A DNA stretch of 64,000 nt from Gluconacetobacter diazotrophicus PA1 5 (GCF_000067045.1 NC_010125.1:2346001-2410000), one strand, 5' to 3'. Shown: positions 29,944 through 44,998, numbered from the stretch's first letter. A program made the numbers and translations. The notes: generated by a model not told the origin, from the letters alone.

Positions 29944-30968
29944 CGCCCTCCCTCGGCGGGGCGTTGCGCGGCCAGGATGCGGGCCGCATCGTCCGGCTTC
30001 AGGTCATATGCGAAAAAATCATGATAGAATTTGATGGTTTCGGAAACCATATCGACATCACGAAACCGATCGGGATAGAGTGTCCGGGCCGTCCAGAGGA
30101 GTTGCAGCGGCAATTCGCTGCCGTAGCGGTCCCAGGGGAACACGCCGGCCGGGTTTTGATGGACACGCCCGGCGCGCACGGCGCGCAGCGCGGCCCACCC
30201 TTCCGGCGCGGCGGTCGCATCGCCGCTGTCGGCGCCCAGGATCACCACGTCCGGGTCCCAGGCCGCGATCTGTTCCATCGACACCGGGCGCATGTTGCCC
30301 GTCAGGCCGGTCGCCGCGTTACGCCCGCCCGCGCGGGTGATCCATTCGTCGATGATGGTATGTTCGCCATCGACCGTCAGCGGCACCAGCGACTTGACGT
30401 GCAGCACGCGCGGGCGGGCGGACAGCGAAACGGGGGCGACGGCCTGCCGCACCCGTTCGACCGTCGCCGTCAGCACGGCGCGATAGCGCCGCGCCACGTC
30501 ATGGGCCGAGGCGTCCCCCAGGATATCGGCCGTCAGGTCCACGGCGCGCAGCAGGGACGCGAGATCGGTGAAGCCGGCCTGCACCACCGGCAGCCCGACA
30601 TGGCGCAGCGACGCCGCGGCCGGCGAATCGTTGGCAACGAACGCCAGGTCCACCCCGGACTGCATCAGCATTTCGGTATTGGGAACCGGGCTGGTCACCC
30701 CCACCGCCTGGTGCAGCGCGGGGGCCACGCGATACATCCACGGCCGCGCCGCGGGCAGGTCGTCCGTCACCGCGATGCGACCGGCCGCCCCCAGCATGAT
30801 GGTCAATTCGTTATGGGCAAACCACAGGTCGGCGATCCGGTCCGGATGATCGGGGCACGTCACCGCATGACCCGTCATATCCATGACCGTCCGCGCCCGT
30901 CCGGCCGCGGGCCACACGCCCACCACCGCCGCCGCCAATATTGCGGCAGCCAGATCGTGTCTTCCCAT
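29940..30968 (-). CDS. Periplasmic metal-chelate binding protein
   Basis: A 342-residue class III (TroA/FepB-fold) substrate-binding protein with a signal peptide (DLAAAILAAAVVGVWPAAGRA). The long rigid helix region, LVPLTVDGEHTIIDEWITRAGGRNAA, and WDRYGSELPLQLLWTARTLYPDRF, fit the iron-complex/molybdate-type binding proteins. It has a GGAGGGG ribosome-binding site. The three genes overlap by 4 nt each and form one operon. The ligand cannot be read from the sequence; iron-siderophore or an oxyanion-type metal are both possible. Confidence 0.88.
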   Translation of the reverse strand: MGRHDLAAAILAAAVVGVWPAAGRARTVMDMTGHAVTCPDHPDRIADLWFAHNELTIMLGAAGRIAVTDDLPAARPWMYRVAPALHQAVGVTSPVPNTEMLMQSGVDLAFVANDSPAAASLRHVGLPVVQAGFTDLASLLRAVDLTADILGDASAHDVARRYRAVLTATVERVRQAVAPVSLSARPRVLHVKSLVPLTVDGEHTIIDEWITRAGGRNAATGLTGNMRPVSMEQIAAWDPDVVILGADSGDATAAPEGWAALRAVRAGRVHQNPAGVFPWDRYGSELPLQLLWTARTLYPDRFRDVDMVSETIKFYHDFFAYDLKPDDAARILAAQRPAEGGR

Positions 30969-30993
30969 TCCGCGTCCCCTCCGGAGGATGATC

Positions 30994-31011
30994 TATATCC
31001 TATTGGACATA
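30994..31011. promoter_or_regulatory. Inverted repeat upstream of the metal-chelate operon
   Basis: TATATCC-TATT-GGACATA is a 7-bp inverted repeat with one mismatch, 26-43 bp before the binding-protein start. The position suits an operator for a metal-dependent regulator. It is not a clear Fur, ModE or NikR site. Confidence 0.35.
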
Positions 31012-31072
31012 TCCATCACCAGCCCCCGATATACTGTCGGCTGGTAGACGAGGACGGCGAACGGAGCGTTCG

Positions 31073-31267
31073 TTACGGTCGGAACATCGAAAAATACAGG
31101 ATCGCCATGTCGATCACGAAGGCGGACAGCAGGCCGCCGCAGATCAGGGCGACCGTGATCCGGTCGCGCGCATCGACCCCGGACGGGTCGTCCTGCCGCG
31201 CCGCCACGGCCCGCCACGGCGCATGCAGATGGGGCCGGTGCGGCCCGGCCATGCTGATATGGAACAT
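31073..31267 (-). CDS. Small single-pass membrane protein with N-terminal histidines
   Basis: A 64-residue protein. The N-terminal part contains H3, H10, H13 and H15 with Pro (GPHRPHLHAPW), followed by a short basic stretch and one transmembrane segment (ITVALICGGLLSAFVIDMAILYF). An excellent ribosome-binding site GGAGGAGG precedes the ATG at 31267. It lies 104 bp upstream of the binding-protein gene on the same strand. The histidines could bind a metal ion, which would fit the importer next door, but no family was recognised. Confidence 0.6.
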   Translation of the reverse strand: MFHISMAGPHRPHLHAPWRAVAARQDDPSGVDARDRITVALICGGLLSAFVIDMAILYFSMFRP

Positions 31268-31357
31268 GTTATGCCTCCTCCGGACCGTCCCTCTTCTTCA
31301 GCCGTGTTCACGGCGGGTTCGTCCGGTTGCAGCATGACCATGCGCCTTGCGGAGGCG

Positions 31358-31379
31358 GGCCCCAAGGGCAATTGGGGCC
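31358..31379. terminator. Hairpin downstream of gcvP
   Basis: GGCCCCAA-GGGCAA-TTGGGGCC forms an 8-bp perfect stem with a 6-nt loop, 84 bp after the gcvP stop on the minus strand. There is no U-tract, so it may be a transcript-stabilising or factor-dependent stop rather than an intrinsic terminator. Confidence 0.45.
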
Positions 31380-31462
31380 GGTCGCAATCTATTGAAACAA
31401 CATGGCCTCTGCCTCGCGTCCGGCGCATGGCTCGCGCGCCGAACCCGGGACAGGCGTATGGG

Positions 31463-34345
<2,883 letters not shown>

Positions 34346-34382
34346 GATCAGGTTCTCCGCGACAGCAGCAGGGGTATCAGGA

Positions 34383-34748
34383 TCAGGCGATCAGGGCGGC
34401 GTAGGCGGCGGCATCCAGCAGGGATGCGAGCTGCCCCTGGTCGGCGATGCGCATCTTCAGGATCCAGCCCTCGGCTTCCGGATCACGGTTCACCAGCGAC
34501 GGATCGTCGGCCAGCGCGCCGTTGAATCCGGCGACGGTGCCCGACACGGGGGCGTAGATATCCGACGCGGCCTTGACCGATTCGACGACGGCGGCGCTGT
34601 CGCCCTGCGCGACCTCGGTGCCGTCCGGCTTGGCTTCGACGAAGACCAGCTCGCCCAACTCCTCGGCGGCATGGGCGGTGATCCCCACCGTCGCGACGTC
34701 ACCCTCGATGCGCAGCCACTCGTGATCTTTTGTGTAATAGACGGTCAT
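34383..34748 (-). CDS. gcvH: Glycine cleavage system H protein
   Basis: The lipoyl carrier of the glycine cleavage complex. The 121-residue protein begins [11 protein letters not shown] and has the lipoylation site Lys59 in [18 protein letters not shown] is the typical C-terminal element. The ATG at 34748 has GGTGGAG 8 nt upstream. It sits between gcvT and gcvP with gaps of 22 and 37 nt. Confidence 0.97.
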   Translation of the reverse strand: MTVYYTKDHEWLRIEGDVATVGITAHAAEELGELVFVEAKPDGTEVAQGDSAAVVESVKAASDIYAPVSGTVAGFNGALADDPSLVNRDPEAEGWILKMRIADQGQLASLLDAAAYAALIA

Positions 34749-34770
34749 GTTCAAAACTCCACCCAATGCG

Positions 34771-35904
34771 TCAACGCTTGAATCCCGGTGCCACGAACGG
34801 CAGAGCCGCGACCGTGACCGGCACGTATTTGCCGCGCAGTTCGGCGAACAGGGCGGTGCCCGTCGCCGCATGCGCGATATCGACATATCCCATGGCCACC
34901 GGCGCCCCGGCCGTGGGGCCGAACGCGCCCGACGTCACGTGGCCCACCGGACGATGCCCCTCGGCATCGGCGAACAGGCGCGCGCCGCCCCGCACGGGCG
35001 CGCGGCCATCGACCGCGATCCCGACCCGGCGACGGGCGGCGCCGTCCTGAATCCGGGCCAGGATGATGTCGGCCCCGGGGAAGCCCCCTGCCCGCGCCCC
35101 GCCGGCGCGACGGCTCTTCTGGATCGACCATTCCAGCGCGCCTTCGACCGGCGTGGTGTCGGGACCGATATCCGATCCATACAGGCACAGCCCCGCTTCC
35201 AGCCGCAGGCTGTCGCGCGCGCCCAGGCCCACCGGTTCGACCTCGGCCTGCGCCAGCAGCGCCTCGGCCACGCGCACCGTGCCGCCGGATTCCATGCCGA
35301 GTTCGAACCCGTCCTCGCCGGTATAGCCCGAACGCGAAACGATACAGGGCACGCCCGCGACGTCGAATTCCGCGACATCCATGAAGCGCATGTCCGCCGA
35401 TGCCGGCGCCAGCCGGGCCAGGGCCGCGCCCGCCAGCGGCCCCTGCAGCGCGATCAGCGCCCGGTCCGGCAGGGATTCGACAATACAGGCATCGTCCAGC
35501 GCCGCCGTGATATGCGCCAGGTCGGCGTCCTTGCACGCCGCATTGACCACCAGCAGCAGCGTGTCACCGACACGCGACACCATCAGGTCGTCGATGATCC
35601 CGCCCTGTTCGTTGGTCAGCAGGGCATAGCGCTGCCGGCCCGGCTTCAGCGACAGGATGTCGGCCGGTACCAGGCGCTCCAGCGCCAGGGCGGCGTCCTC
35701 GACACGGCCCGAGCGCGCACGCAGGCGGATCTGGCCCATATGGGACACGTCGAACAGGCCGGCGGCGGCGCGGGTGTGCTGATGTTCGGCCATGACGCCG
35801 GCGCGGTACTGGACCGGCATCTCGTACCCCCCGAAGGGGACCATGCGCGCGCCCAGCGACAGATGCAGGTCGTGCAGCGGCGTGCGCAGCAGGGGCTGGG
35901 TCAT
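34771..35904 (-). CDS. gcvT: Aminomethyltransferase, glycine cleavage T protein
   Basis: The T protein transfers the methylene group from the aminomethyl-lipoyl arm to tetrahydrofolate and releases ammonia. The 377-residue product shows [21 protein letters not shown] (folate-binding Asp), [13 protein letters not shown] and [17 protein letters not shown]. The ATG at 35904 follows a G-rich ribosome-binding site; the frame is open to 36000 but the extension is not conserved. The leader of about 110 nt between the riboswitch and the start could hold the expression platform. Confidence 0.96.
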   Translation of the reverse strand: MTQPLLRTPLHDLHLSLGARMVPFGGYEMPVQYRAGVMAEHQHTRAAAGLFDVSHMGQIRLRARSGRVEDAALALERLVPADILSLKPGRQRYALLTNEQGGIIDDLMVSRVGDTLLLVVNAACKDADLAHITAALDDACIVESLPDRALIALQGPLAGAALARLAPASADMRFMDVAEFDVAGVPCIVSRSGYTGEDGFELGMESGGTVRVAEALLAQAEVEPVGLGARDSLRLEAGLCLYGSDIGPDTTPVEGALEWSIQKSRRAGGARAGGFPGADIILARIQDGAARRRVGIAVDGRAPVRGGARLFADAEGHRPVGHVTSGAFGPTAGAPVAMGYVDIAHAATGTALFAELRGKYVPVTVAALPFVAPGFKR

Positions 35905-36015
35905 GCCGCCCCCCGCATGCGGGCCGTCAGGCCAGGAAGAAAGGGAAACGGACAGGGGGATAACGAACCGCGTGACATGAACAGAGCCTCCTGAATCCAA
36001 GATCGGATCCGAATG

Positions 36016-36162
36016 CCCCTTCTGTCGGTTTGCCTGAGATCGCTATCCCGTCGGCGGACGCTCGGGGCGTCTCTCTCCAGAAGTCGATGCCGGGCGGTCC
36101 TTTGGCCTGAGAGTTTCCGGGGCGGTTGCTCCTTCGGCGCCGGCTCTCGCCAGTCTCTCCCG
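36016..36162 (-). ncRNA. Tandem glycine riboswitch
   Basis: On the minus strand, upstream of gcvT, two glycine aptamers lie in series. Aptamer 1 (about 36093-36162) has GGGAGAGACTGG, the core GCGCCGAAGGAGCAA, and ACTCTCAGGCCAAAGGACC. Aptamer 2 (about 36016-36082) has CTGGAGAGA, CGCCGACGGGA, and ATCTCAGGCAAACCGACAGAAGG. These match the conserved GGAGAG..CCGAAGG..CTCTCAGGCAAAAGGAC core of the glycine class, including the short linker. Glycine binding is expected to raise gcv expression. The second core departs more from consensus (GCCGACGGGATAGC). Confidence 0.9.
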
Positions 36163-36311
36163 CGTCAGCATTCCGATGCTTGGCATATGTTGCGCAAGCA
36201 AGTCAATCGCCCTGGAAAGCCCGATCAAAAGCCCGTTCCGGTTCTGGATCTGCCGCTTGCGCCCGCATAGGCTGGGCGGCCGGCAAACTGCCCGAGAGAA
36301 GGACACCGCTC
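36163..36311. promoter_or_regulatory. Divergent promoter region, gcv operon and 36312 gene
   Basis: With the riboswitch and gcvT leader this completes the 407-bp gap between gcvT and the next gene. It should hold the gcv promoter (minus strand, about 36170-36220, with a TTGACT hexamer) and that of the plus-strand gene. No clear -10 element at correct spacing was found. Confidence 0.3.
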
Positions 36312-36617
36312 ATGGATGCGACCCCGTTTACCGTCATCGCGGAATTTGCGACAACGCCCGAAAGTCACGACAAATTCCTGAAAATCTGCGCCTATGACGC
36401 AGCCCGTTCGGTGACGGACGAACCAGGGTGCCACCGCTTCGACGCCCTGCTGCCGGACGGCGAACCGAACACGGTCATCCTGTACGAGGTCTATACGGAC
36501 CGTGCGGCGTTCGACACCCACCTGACGACGCCGCATTACAAGGTCTTCGCGGACGGCGTCGCCGAACTGGGCGTCGAGATCGTCAAGGTGCGGATGCTGA
36601 CGACGCAGCCTGCCTGA
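36312..36617 (+). CDS. Antibiotic biosynthesis monooxygenase (ABM) family protein
   Basis: A 101-residue dimeric alpha-beta barrel protein of the ABM/YgiN type, which oxidise quinols or bind small aromatic molecules without a metal. Family features are FTVIAEFATTPESHDKFLK, a central DEPGCHRFDAL and ILYEVYTDRAAFDTHLTTPHYKVF. The ATG at 36312 has AGAAGGA upstream. The frame is open further upstream but without coding character. Substrate unknown. Confidence 0.85.
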   Translation: MDATPFTVIAEFATTPESHDKFLKICAYDAARSVTDEPGCHRFDALLPDGEPNTVILYEVYTDRAAFDTHLTTPHYKVFADGVAELGVEIVKVRMLTTQPA

Positions 36618-36668
36618 AAGGCCCACCAGAAAGAAAGGCAGGGCATGAACGCCCTGCCCCCTCCTGCC

Positions 36669-37538
36669 TTACTTCGCCGCGGGCAGGTGCTTCGCGATAT
36701 AGGGCGGCAGGTTGAAGGCGCCGGTGTGGATTTCCGGCGTCCAGTAGCCGGTGGTCCCCAGGATGCCCGCCGCCTCGGCCCGGGCGCGAATCGTCTCGAC
36801 CGACGGTGTGGCCGGATTCGTGCCTTTCGCCGCGACGCCCAGCGTCATGAACCCGCCGACATAGGTCGGCACCGCCGCGACATAGGCCGACACGTGCGGG
36901 AAGAACCGCGCGCGGCGCAGGCTGGTGTCGCGCAGTTCGTCGGCCTGCATGAAGGGCACGCCGCACTGATTCACGATGATGCCGTTCGGCGTCAGGATGC
37001 GCGCGCAATGTTCGTAGAACGAATCGGTAAACAGCACCTCGCCCACGCCGATCGGGTCGGTGCTATCGACGATGATCACATCGACCGATCCGGTTTCGGC
37101 GCGCGCGACGTAGTCGATGCCGTCGCCCACGATCACCTCGGCGCGGGGGTCGGTCCAGGCGTCGCCGGCAATGCCGGGCAGGAACTGCCTGGACAGCGCG
37201 ATCACCTCGCCGTCAATTTCCACCATCACCGCCCGGGTCACGCCGCGATGCTGCAGCACCCGGCGCAGCACGCCGCCGTCACCCGCGCCGATGATCAGCA
37301 CGCTGGCGGCGTTGCCGTGGGCCAGCAGCGGCACGTGGGTCAGCATTTCCTGATAGACGAACTCGTCACCCTCGGTGATCTGGATCACGCCGTCGAGCAC
37401 GAGGACGCGGCCATGCGTCTCGCTTTCGAAAACCACGATATCCTGGAACGCGCTCCTGGTGCGGGCCAGCTCGGTGCGGACCCGGAAGCGCTGCTGCCAG
37501 CCGTCATAGAGTGTTTCGCCGATCCATGCTTCAGTCAT
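36669..37538 (-). CDS. speE: Polyamine aminopropyltransferase (spermidine synthase)
   Basis: SpeE transfers an aminopropyl group from decarboxylated SAM to putrescine. The 289-residue protein has YQEMLTHVPLLAHG, LIIGAGDGGVLRRVLQH (SAM-binding loop), VEIDGEVI and IIVDSTDPIGVGEVLF with the catalytic Asp. The ATG at 37538 is preceded by GAGGGG. It lies downstream of speD on the same strand, but a strong terminator separates them. Confidence 0.96.
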   Translation of the reverse strand: MTEAWIGETLYDGWQQRFRVRTELARTRSAFQDIVVFESETHGRVLVLDGVIQITEGDEFVYQEMLTHVPLLAHGNAASVLIIGAGDGGVLRRVLQHRGVTRAVMVEIDGEVIALSRQFLPGIAGDAWTDPRAEVIVGDGIDYVARAETGSVDVIIVDSTDPIGVGEVLFTDSFYEHCARILTPNGIIVNQCGVPFMQADELRDTSLRRARFFPHVSAYVAAVPTYVGGFMTLGVAAKGTNPATPSVETIRARAEAAGILGTTGYWTPEIHTGAFNLPPYIAKHLPAAK

Positions 37539-37577
37539 TGCTCATTTCCCCTCGTGTCCACGGATGGACGCCGGACA

Positions 37578-37605
37578 TAAAAAAAGAGGCCGGATAAATC
37601 CGGCC
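37578..37605 (-). terminator. Intrinsic terminator between speD and speE
   Basis: On the minus strand GGCCGGAT-TT-ATCCGGCC is followed by TCTTTTTTT, a textbook rho-independent terminator, 55 bp after speD. Only about 40 nt separate the U-tract from the speE start, too little for a full promoter downstream. Confidence 0.85.
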
Positions 37606-37659
37606 CCCGGGTTCTATGCGGGCAGGAACGGCGTCAGGCGGGGCCCGGCGCCCCCGCCG

Positions 37660-38118
37660 TCAGGCGACGCGGCCGCGGCGCTGTTCGTCCACCACGACCC
37701 GGTCCGCCTGGAACAGGCGCTGCATCACCGGGATCGCCAGATGCGGATCGCACGCGCCGCACATGAAGATGTCCACCGCCGCGAAATTGCGTTCCGGCCA
37801 CGTGTGGATCGAAATATGGCTCTCGGCCAGGACCACCACGCCCGACACGCCGCCATTGGGCGTGAAATGGTGGAAATGGCTGTGCAGAATCGTCGCCCCC
37901 GCCGTCACCGCCGCTTCGCACAGCGTGCGATCGATCTGCTCCGGGTCATCCAGGTTCGTTGCATCCCAGAGATCGACGAGAAGATGCGTACCCGCAAACT
38001 TCATCCCGTCTTTCTCAACGAAATAATCCTTCCGCTCCTCGTCGCACGAGGAAGGAGTAGAAGACTGGATATTGCTCGGGTATTCCGAGACCATCCCCAG
38101 CTGAGCAAGTGCGTTCAT
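37660..38118 (-). CDS. speD: S-adenosylmethionine decarboxylase proenzyme
   Basis: SpeD makes decarboxylated SAM, the aminopropyl donor for SpeE. The 152-residue proenzyme has the self-cleavage site before Ser100 in LAESHISIHTWPE, where Ser becomes the pyruvoyl group; His105 and Cys (FMCGACDPH) are the usual helpers. This is the small class 1B form. I chose the ATG at 38118 with a GGGGG ribosome-binding site rather than the GTG at 38121. The N-terminal 30 residues are longer than in many homologues. Confidence 0.94.
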   Translation of the reverse strand: MNALAQLGMVSEYPSNIQSSTPSSCDEERKDYFVEKDGMKFAGTHLLVDLWDATNLDDPEQIDRTLCEAAVTAGATILHSHFHHFTPNGGVSGVVVLAESHISIHTWPERNFAAVDIFMCGACDPHLAIPVMQRLFQADRVVVDEQRRGRVA

Positions 38119-38159
38119 CACGTACCCCCAAACCAGTAGACAGCCTGTTGGGCGGGATC

Positions 38160-38253
38160 GCCCCCTTGGGCCAAGGGGGCCGCTGATAAGGCCACAGCCT
38201 TATCAGCGCAAGTATTTTTCGGTTGCTCGGGGCATGTTTTTTTCAAGTATTTT
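38160..38253. repeat. Paired hairpins and direct repeats between uvrA and speD
   Basis: GCCCCCTTG-GGC-CAAGGGGGC (38160-38180) and GCTGATAAGGC-CACA-GCCTTATCAGC (38182-38207) are two perfect hairpins one base apart. CAAGTATTTT occurs at 38209-38218 and 38244-38253 (35-bp period). On the minus strand these precede speD and follow uvrA, so they may be a uvrA terminator, a speD leader element or both. Confidence 0.5.
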
Positions 38254-38276
38254 CGATGACAGCCATCCGGCGGCCC

Positions 38277-41189
38277 TCAGCCCTTGGAGCGACGGCGGCG
38301 CGCCTTGGGCGCCGCCGCCGGCAGCAGGGGGCGCAGGAAGCGCCCGGTATGGCTCTCGGGGCACGCCGCGATGTCCTCGGGCGTGCCCTCGGCCACGATG
38401 CGCCCGCCGCCATCGCCGCCTTCCGGTCCCATGTCCAGCACCCAGTCCGCGGTCTTGATGACTTCCAGATTGTGCTCGATCACCACCACCGTGTTGCCCT
38501 GATCCACCAGGGCATGCAGCACCTCCAGCAGCTTGCGCACGTCCTCGGTGTGCAGGCCGGTGGTGGGTTCGTCCAAGATGTACAGCGTGCGTCCGGTGGC
38601 GCGGCGGGCCAGTTCCTTGGACAGCTTCACGCGCTGCGCCTCGCCCCCCGAAAGGGTCGTCGCCTGCTGGCCCAGCGCGACATAGCCCAGCCCCACCTGC
38701 TGCAGGATGGCCAGCCGGTCGCGAATCCGCGGCACGGCAGAAAAATACGGCAGCGCCTCGTCCACCGTCATGGCCAGCACGTCGGCGATCGACTTGCCGC
38801 GGAATTTCACCTCCAGCGTCTCGCGGTTGTAGCGCGCGCCCTTGCAGGTGTCGCAGGTCACGAACACGTCGGGCAGGAAGTGCATTTCGATCTTCAGCAC
38901 ACCGTCGCCCTGGCAGGCCTCGCACCGGCCACCCTTGACGTTGAAGGAGAACCGCCCCGCCTTGTAGCCCCTGGCCTTGCTTTCCGGCAGTTCGGCGAAC
39001 CAGTCGCGGATCGGCGCGAACAGGTCGGTATAGGTCGCGGGATTGGATCGCGGCGTGCGGCCGATCGGCGACTGGTCGATGTCGATGATCTTGTCCAGCA
39101 GGTCCAGCCCCGCGATCCCGCGATAGGGCGCGGGATTCTGCCCCGATCCCATCAACTGCCGCGACAGCGCCTTGTACAGCGTATCGATCACCAGCGTCGA
39201 TTTGCCGCCCCCCGACACCCCGGTCACGCAGGTGAAGGTGCCCAGCGGGAAATGCGCGGTGACATCCTTCAGGTTGTTGCCGCCGGCACCCTCCAGCACC
39301 AGCATGCGGGCGGGATCGATCGGCCGGCGCACCGTCGGCACATCGATCCGCTTGCGGCCGGACAGGTAGTCGCCGGTCAGGCTGGCCGGATTCGCCGCGA
39401 CCTCCTCGGGCGTGCCGATGGCCACCACGTGCCCGCCATTGACCCCGGCCCCCGGCCCCATGTCGATCAGCCAGTCGGCGCTCCGGATCGCGTCTTCGTC
39501 ATGCTCGACGACGATCAGCGTGTTCCCCAGCCGCTTCAACCGGTCCAGCGTGCCCAGCAGCCGTTCGTTGTCGCGCTGGTGCAGGCCGATAGACGGTTCG
39601 TCCAGCACGTACAGCACGCCCGTCAGGCCCGATCCGATCTGGCTGGCCAGGCGAATCCGCTGGCTTTCCCCGCCCGACAGGGTGGCCGACCCGCGCGACA
39701 GGGTCAGGTAGTCCAGCCCGACATCGTTCAGGAAATGCAGCCGGTCCAGGATTTCACGCAGGATACGCCGCGCGATTTCGGCGCGCTGCGGCGTCAGCGT
39801 CGCCTCGACCGTGCCGAACCAGTCCAGCGCCCGGCGGATCGGCAGGTCCGATGCCTCGGCGATCGTCGAACCCGCGACCCGCACCGACAGGGCCTCGGGC
39901 CGCAGGCGCGTGCCGTGGCAGACATGGCAGGGCTTGTCGGACTGGTAGCGCGACAGTTCCTCGCGCACCCATACGCTGTCGGTTTCGGCCATGCGGCGGC
40001 GCAGGTTGGTCACCAAACCTTCGAACCGCTTGGTCAGGTCATAGGATTTCCGGCCGTCGCGATAGCGGAACAGGATCTCGTCCTTGCCGCCGTCCAGGAT
40101 GGTCTCGCGAACGCCCGCCGGCAGGTCCCGCCAGGGCGTGTCCATGCCCACGCCGTAATGGGCGGCCAGGCTGTCCAGCGTCTGCTGGTAGTAGGGGCTT
40201 TGCGTGCTGCGCCAGGGCGCGATGGCCCCGCGTTCCAGCGACAGGGATTCGTCGGGCACGATCAGGTGCGGGTCGAAGAAGGTCTCCAGCCCGATGCCAT
40301 CGCAGGCCGGGCATGCGCCCTGGGGCGCGTTGAAGGAAAACAGGCGCGGCTCGATCTCTTCCAGCGTGAAGCCGCTGACCGGGCAGGCGAAGCGCGAGGA
40401 GAACACGATGTGCGGCGGCGGCTCGGCCTCGCCGCGCGGCAGTTCCTCGGCATAGACCAGGCCGTCGGACAGGCCCAGCGCGGTCTCGAAACTGTCGGCC
40501 AGGCGCGATTCCAGGCCGGGCTTCACCACCACCCGGTCCACCACGGCCTCGACGGTATGACGCAGCTTGCGGTTCAGGTCCGGGACCTCGGCGATGTCGT
40601 ACAGCGTGCCGTCCACCTTCACCCGGGCGAAGCCCTTGCGCTGCAGTTCCGCCAGTTCCTTGCGGCATTCGCCCTTGCGGTCGCGAATGACCGGCGCCAG
40701 CAGCATCAGGCGCGTGCCTTCCGGCAGCGCCATGACGCGATCGACCATCTGGCTGATGGTCTGCGCCTCGATCGGCAGGCCGGTGGCGGGCGAATAGGGC
40801 ACGCCGGCCCGCGCCCACAGCAGGCGCATGTAGTCGTGAATCTCGGTGATCGTGCCGACGGTGGAGCGCGGATTCTTCGACGTCGTCTTCTGTTCGATGG
40901 AAATCGCGGGCGACAGGCCCTCGATCGCGTCCACGTCCGGCTTGCCCATCAGTTCCAGGAACTGCCGCGCATAGGCCGACAGGCTTTCGACATAGCGGCG
41001 CTGGCCCTCGGCATAGATCGTGTCGAACGCCAGGGACGACTTTCCCGATCCCGACAGGCCGGTGACGACCGTCAGCGCGTCGCGGGGAATTTCGACGTCG
41101 ATGTTCTTCAGGTTGTGCGCCCGCGCGCCGCGGACCCGGATCGACTGCGCCGCTGGCAGGCCGGGTGCCGGCCTGGATCGATTACCCAT
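38277..41189 (-). CDS. uvrA: Excinuclease ABC subunit A
   Basis: UvrA recognises bulky DNA damage and loads UvrB in nucleotide excision repair. The 970-residue protein has two ABC ATPase modules: Walker [10 protein letters not shown] near residue 43 and GVSGGGKST in the second half, with signatures [12 protein letters not shown] and [12 protein letters not shown]. Zinc-finger cysteines are visible in [16 protein letters not shown] and [16 protein letters not shown]. The ATG at 41189 gives [10 protein letters not shown]; the frame is open to 41339 but would run across the LexA box, so the shorter start is right. It is divergent from ssb. Confidence 0.97.
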   Translation of the reverse strand: MGNRSRPAPGLPAAQSIRVRGARAHNLKNIDVEIPRDALTVVTGLSGSGKSSLAFDTIYAEGQRRYVESLSAYARQFLELMGKPDVDAIEGLSPAISIEQKTTSKNPRSTVGTITEIHDYMRLLWARAGVPYSPATGLPIEAQTISQMVDRVMALPEGTRLMLLAPVIRDRKGECRKELAELQRKGFARVKVDGTLYDIAEVPDLNRKLRHTVEAVVDRVVVKPGLESRLADSFETALGLSDGLVYAEELPRGEAEPPPHIVFSSRFACPVSGFTLEEIEPRLFSFNAPQGACPACDGIGLETFFDPHLIVPDESLSLERGAIAPWRSTQSPYYQQTLDSLAAHYGVGMDTPWRDLPAGVRETILDGGKDEILFRYRDGRKSYDLTKRFEGLVTNLRRRMAETDSVWVREELSRYQSDKPCHVCHGTRLRPEALSVRVAGSTIAEASDLPIRRALDWFGTVEATLTPQRAEIARRILREILDRLHFLNDVGLDYLTLSRGSATLSGGESQRIRLASQIGSGLTGVLYVLDEPSIGLHQRDNERLLGTLDRLKRLGNTLIVVEHDEDAIRSADWLIDMGPGAGVNGGHVVAIGTPEEVAANPASLTGDYLSGRKRIDVPTVRRPIDPARMLVLEGAGGNNLKDVTAHFPLGTFTCVTGVSGGGKSTLVIDTLYKALSRQLMGSGQNPAPYRGIAGLDLLDKIIDIDQSPIGRTPRSNPATYTDLFAPIRDWFAELPESKARGYKAGRFSFNVKGGRCEACQGDGVLKIEMHFLPDVFVTCDTCKGARYNRETLEVKFRGKSIADVLAMTVDEALPYFSAVPRIRDRLAILQQVGLGYVALGQQATTLSGGEAQRVKLSKELARRATGRTLYILDEPTTGLHTEDVRKLLEVLHALVDQGNTVVVIEHNLEVIKTADWVLDMGPEGGDGGGRIVAEGTPEDIAACPESHTGRFLRPLLPAAAPKARRRRSKG

Positions 41190-41239
41190 GATGTCCGCTC
41201 TCCGTTCCACCCGGCACCGGATTGTCTCAGGGCCGCTTC

Positions 41240-41254
41240 GTTCATACTCTGTTC
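41240..41254 (+). promoter_or_regulatory. LexA (SOS) box between uvrA and ssb
   Basis: GTTC-ATACTCT-GTTC is an exact alphaproteobacterial LexA box (GTTC-N7-GTTC), 51 bp before the uvrA start. It also lies upstream of ssb (230 bp away), so it could control both divergent genes. Confidence 0.8.
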
Positions 41255-41483
41255 TGACCGGTTCCGTGCCCGCCGCCAAGAGCCGCCGACGCGGAAAAAT
41301 GTAATCCGGTCGCATCGGCCACCGGCGTATCGCGCACATGCGGTATCATCCGGCGCGCATCTGCGTTAGGATGGCGACCGAGTTCCGTCCCCCCACCCAG
41401 CACCGGTCCGGGCGGACGGTTTTTTTCATGGGGGCCCGCCCTTGGGCCGCGCCCCCGGGACCGGACAGCAGCAGGACAGCAGT

Positions 41484-42038
41484 ATGGCGGGTAGCGTCAA
41501 CAAGGTCATTCTCGTGGGTAATCTGGGCAAGGACCCCGAAGTCAGGAACAGCCAGGCCGGCGCCAAGATCGTGTCGCTGACGCTGGCGACCAGCGACACG
41601 TGGAATGACCGTGCGTCCGGCGAACGGCGCGAGCGCACGGAATGGCATCGGGTCGTCATCTTCAACGAACGCCTGGCGGACGTGGCCGAGCGGTTCCTGC
41701 GCAAGGGCCGCAAGGTCTATCTGGAAGGCACGCTGCAGACCCGCAAATGGACCGACCAGTCCGGCCAGGAACGCTACACGACCGAGGTCGTGATAGACCG
41801 CTTCCGTGGCGAACTGGTGCTGCTGGACAGCAACCGGGGCGGCGAATCCGGTGACGATGCCGGCGGCGGCGGATATGGCGGCGGGTATTCCGCGCCGTCC
41901 GCGCCCCGGCAGATCGGCGGTGGCCGCGGCGGCAGCGCCGGGGGTCCCGGCGGGAGCGGCGCGGGCGGCGGCAATCCCGGCGGCGGCTGGGACGCACCGC
42001 ATGGCGGCAGCGACCTGGACGACGAAATCCCGTTCTAG
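41484..42038 (+). CDS. ssb: Single-stranded DNA-binding protein
   Basis: A 184-residue SSB. The OB fold begins [21 protein letters not shown] and includes [22 protein letters not shown] and [14 protein letters not shown]. The C-terminal linker is very Gly-rich and ends in the partner-binding acidic tip LDDEIPF. The ATG at 41484 has AGGA upstream; the frame open from 41442 is not conserved. It coats single-stranded DNA in replication and repair, beside uvrA. Confidence 0.96.
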   Translation: MAGSVNKVILVGNLGKDPEVRNSQAGAKIVSLTLATSDTWNDRASGERRERTEWHRVVIFNERLADVAERFLRKGRKVYLEGTLQTRKWTDQSGQERYTTEVVIDRFRGELVLLDSNRGGESGDDAGGGGYGGGYSAPSAPRQIGGGRGGSAGGPGGSGAGGGNPGGGWDAPHGGSDLDDEIPF

Positions 42039-42205
42039 GCGGGACGCGCCCCCGCCGGGGGCGAATCCGGCCGGGCGGCGCGTTTTTTCCCCGGCCGGAC
42101 TCTGTGCTATCGTGCGGCGTGACGCCGCCGGCCCCCAGACCGGTTCCCGCCACCCCCGCCTCGCCCACGAGGCGCGCAGGGTGGCACTGACATGACGGAT
42201 ATGCC

Positions 42206-44990
<2,785 letters not shown>

Positions 44991-44998
<8 letters not shown>

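Noticed and set aside
30993-31217. A 74-residue minus-strand frame overlapping the small membrane protein
   Set aside because: Its composition is Arg-rich and it lacks a ribosome-binding site, while the 31073-31267 frame has GGAGGAGG and a membrane segment.
38223-41369. A long plus-strand open frame opposite uvrA
   Set aside because: It is the antisense shadow of uvrA, rich in Arg, Gln, His and Pro; uvrA has full family motifs on the other strand.
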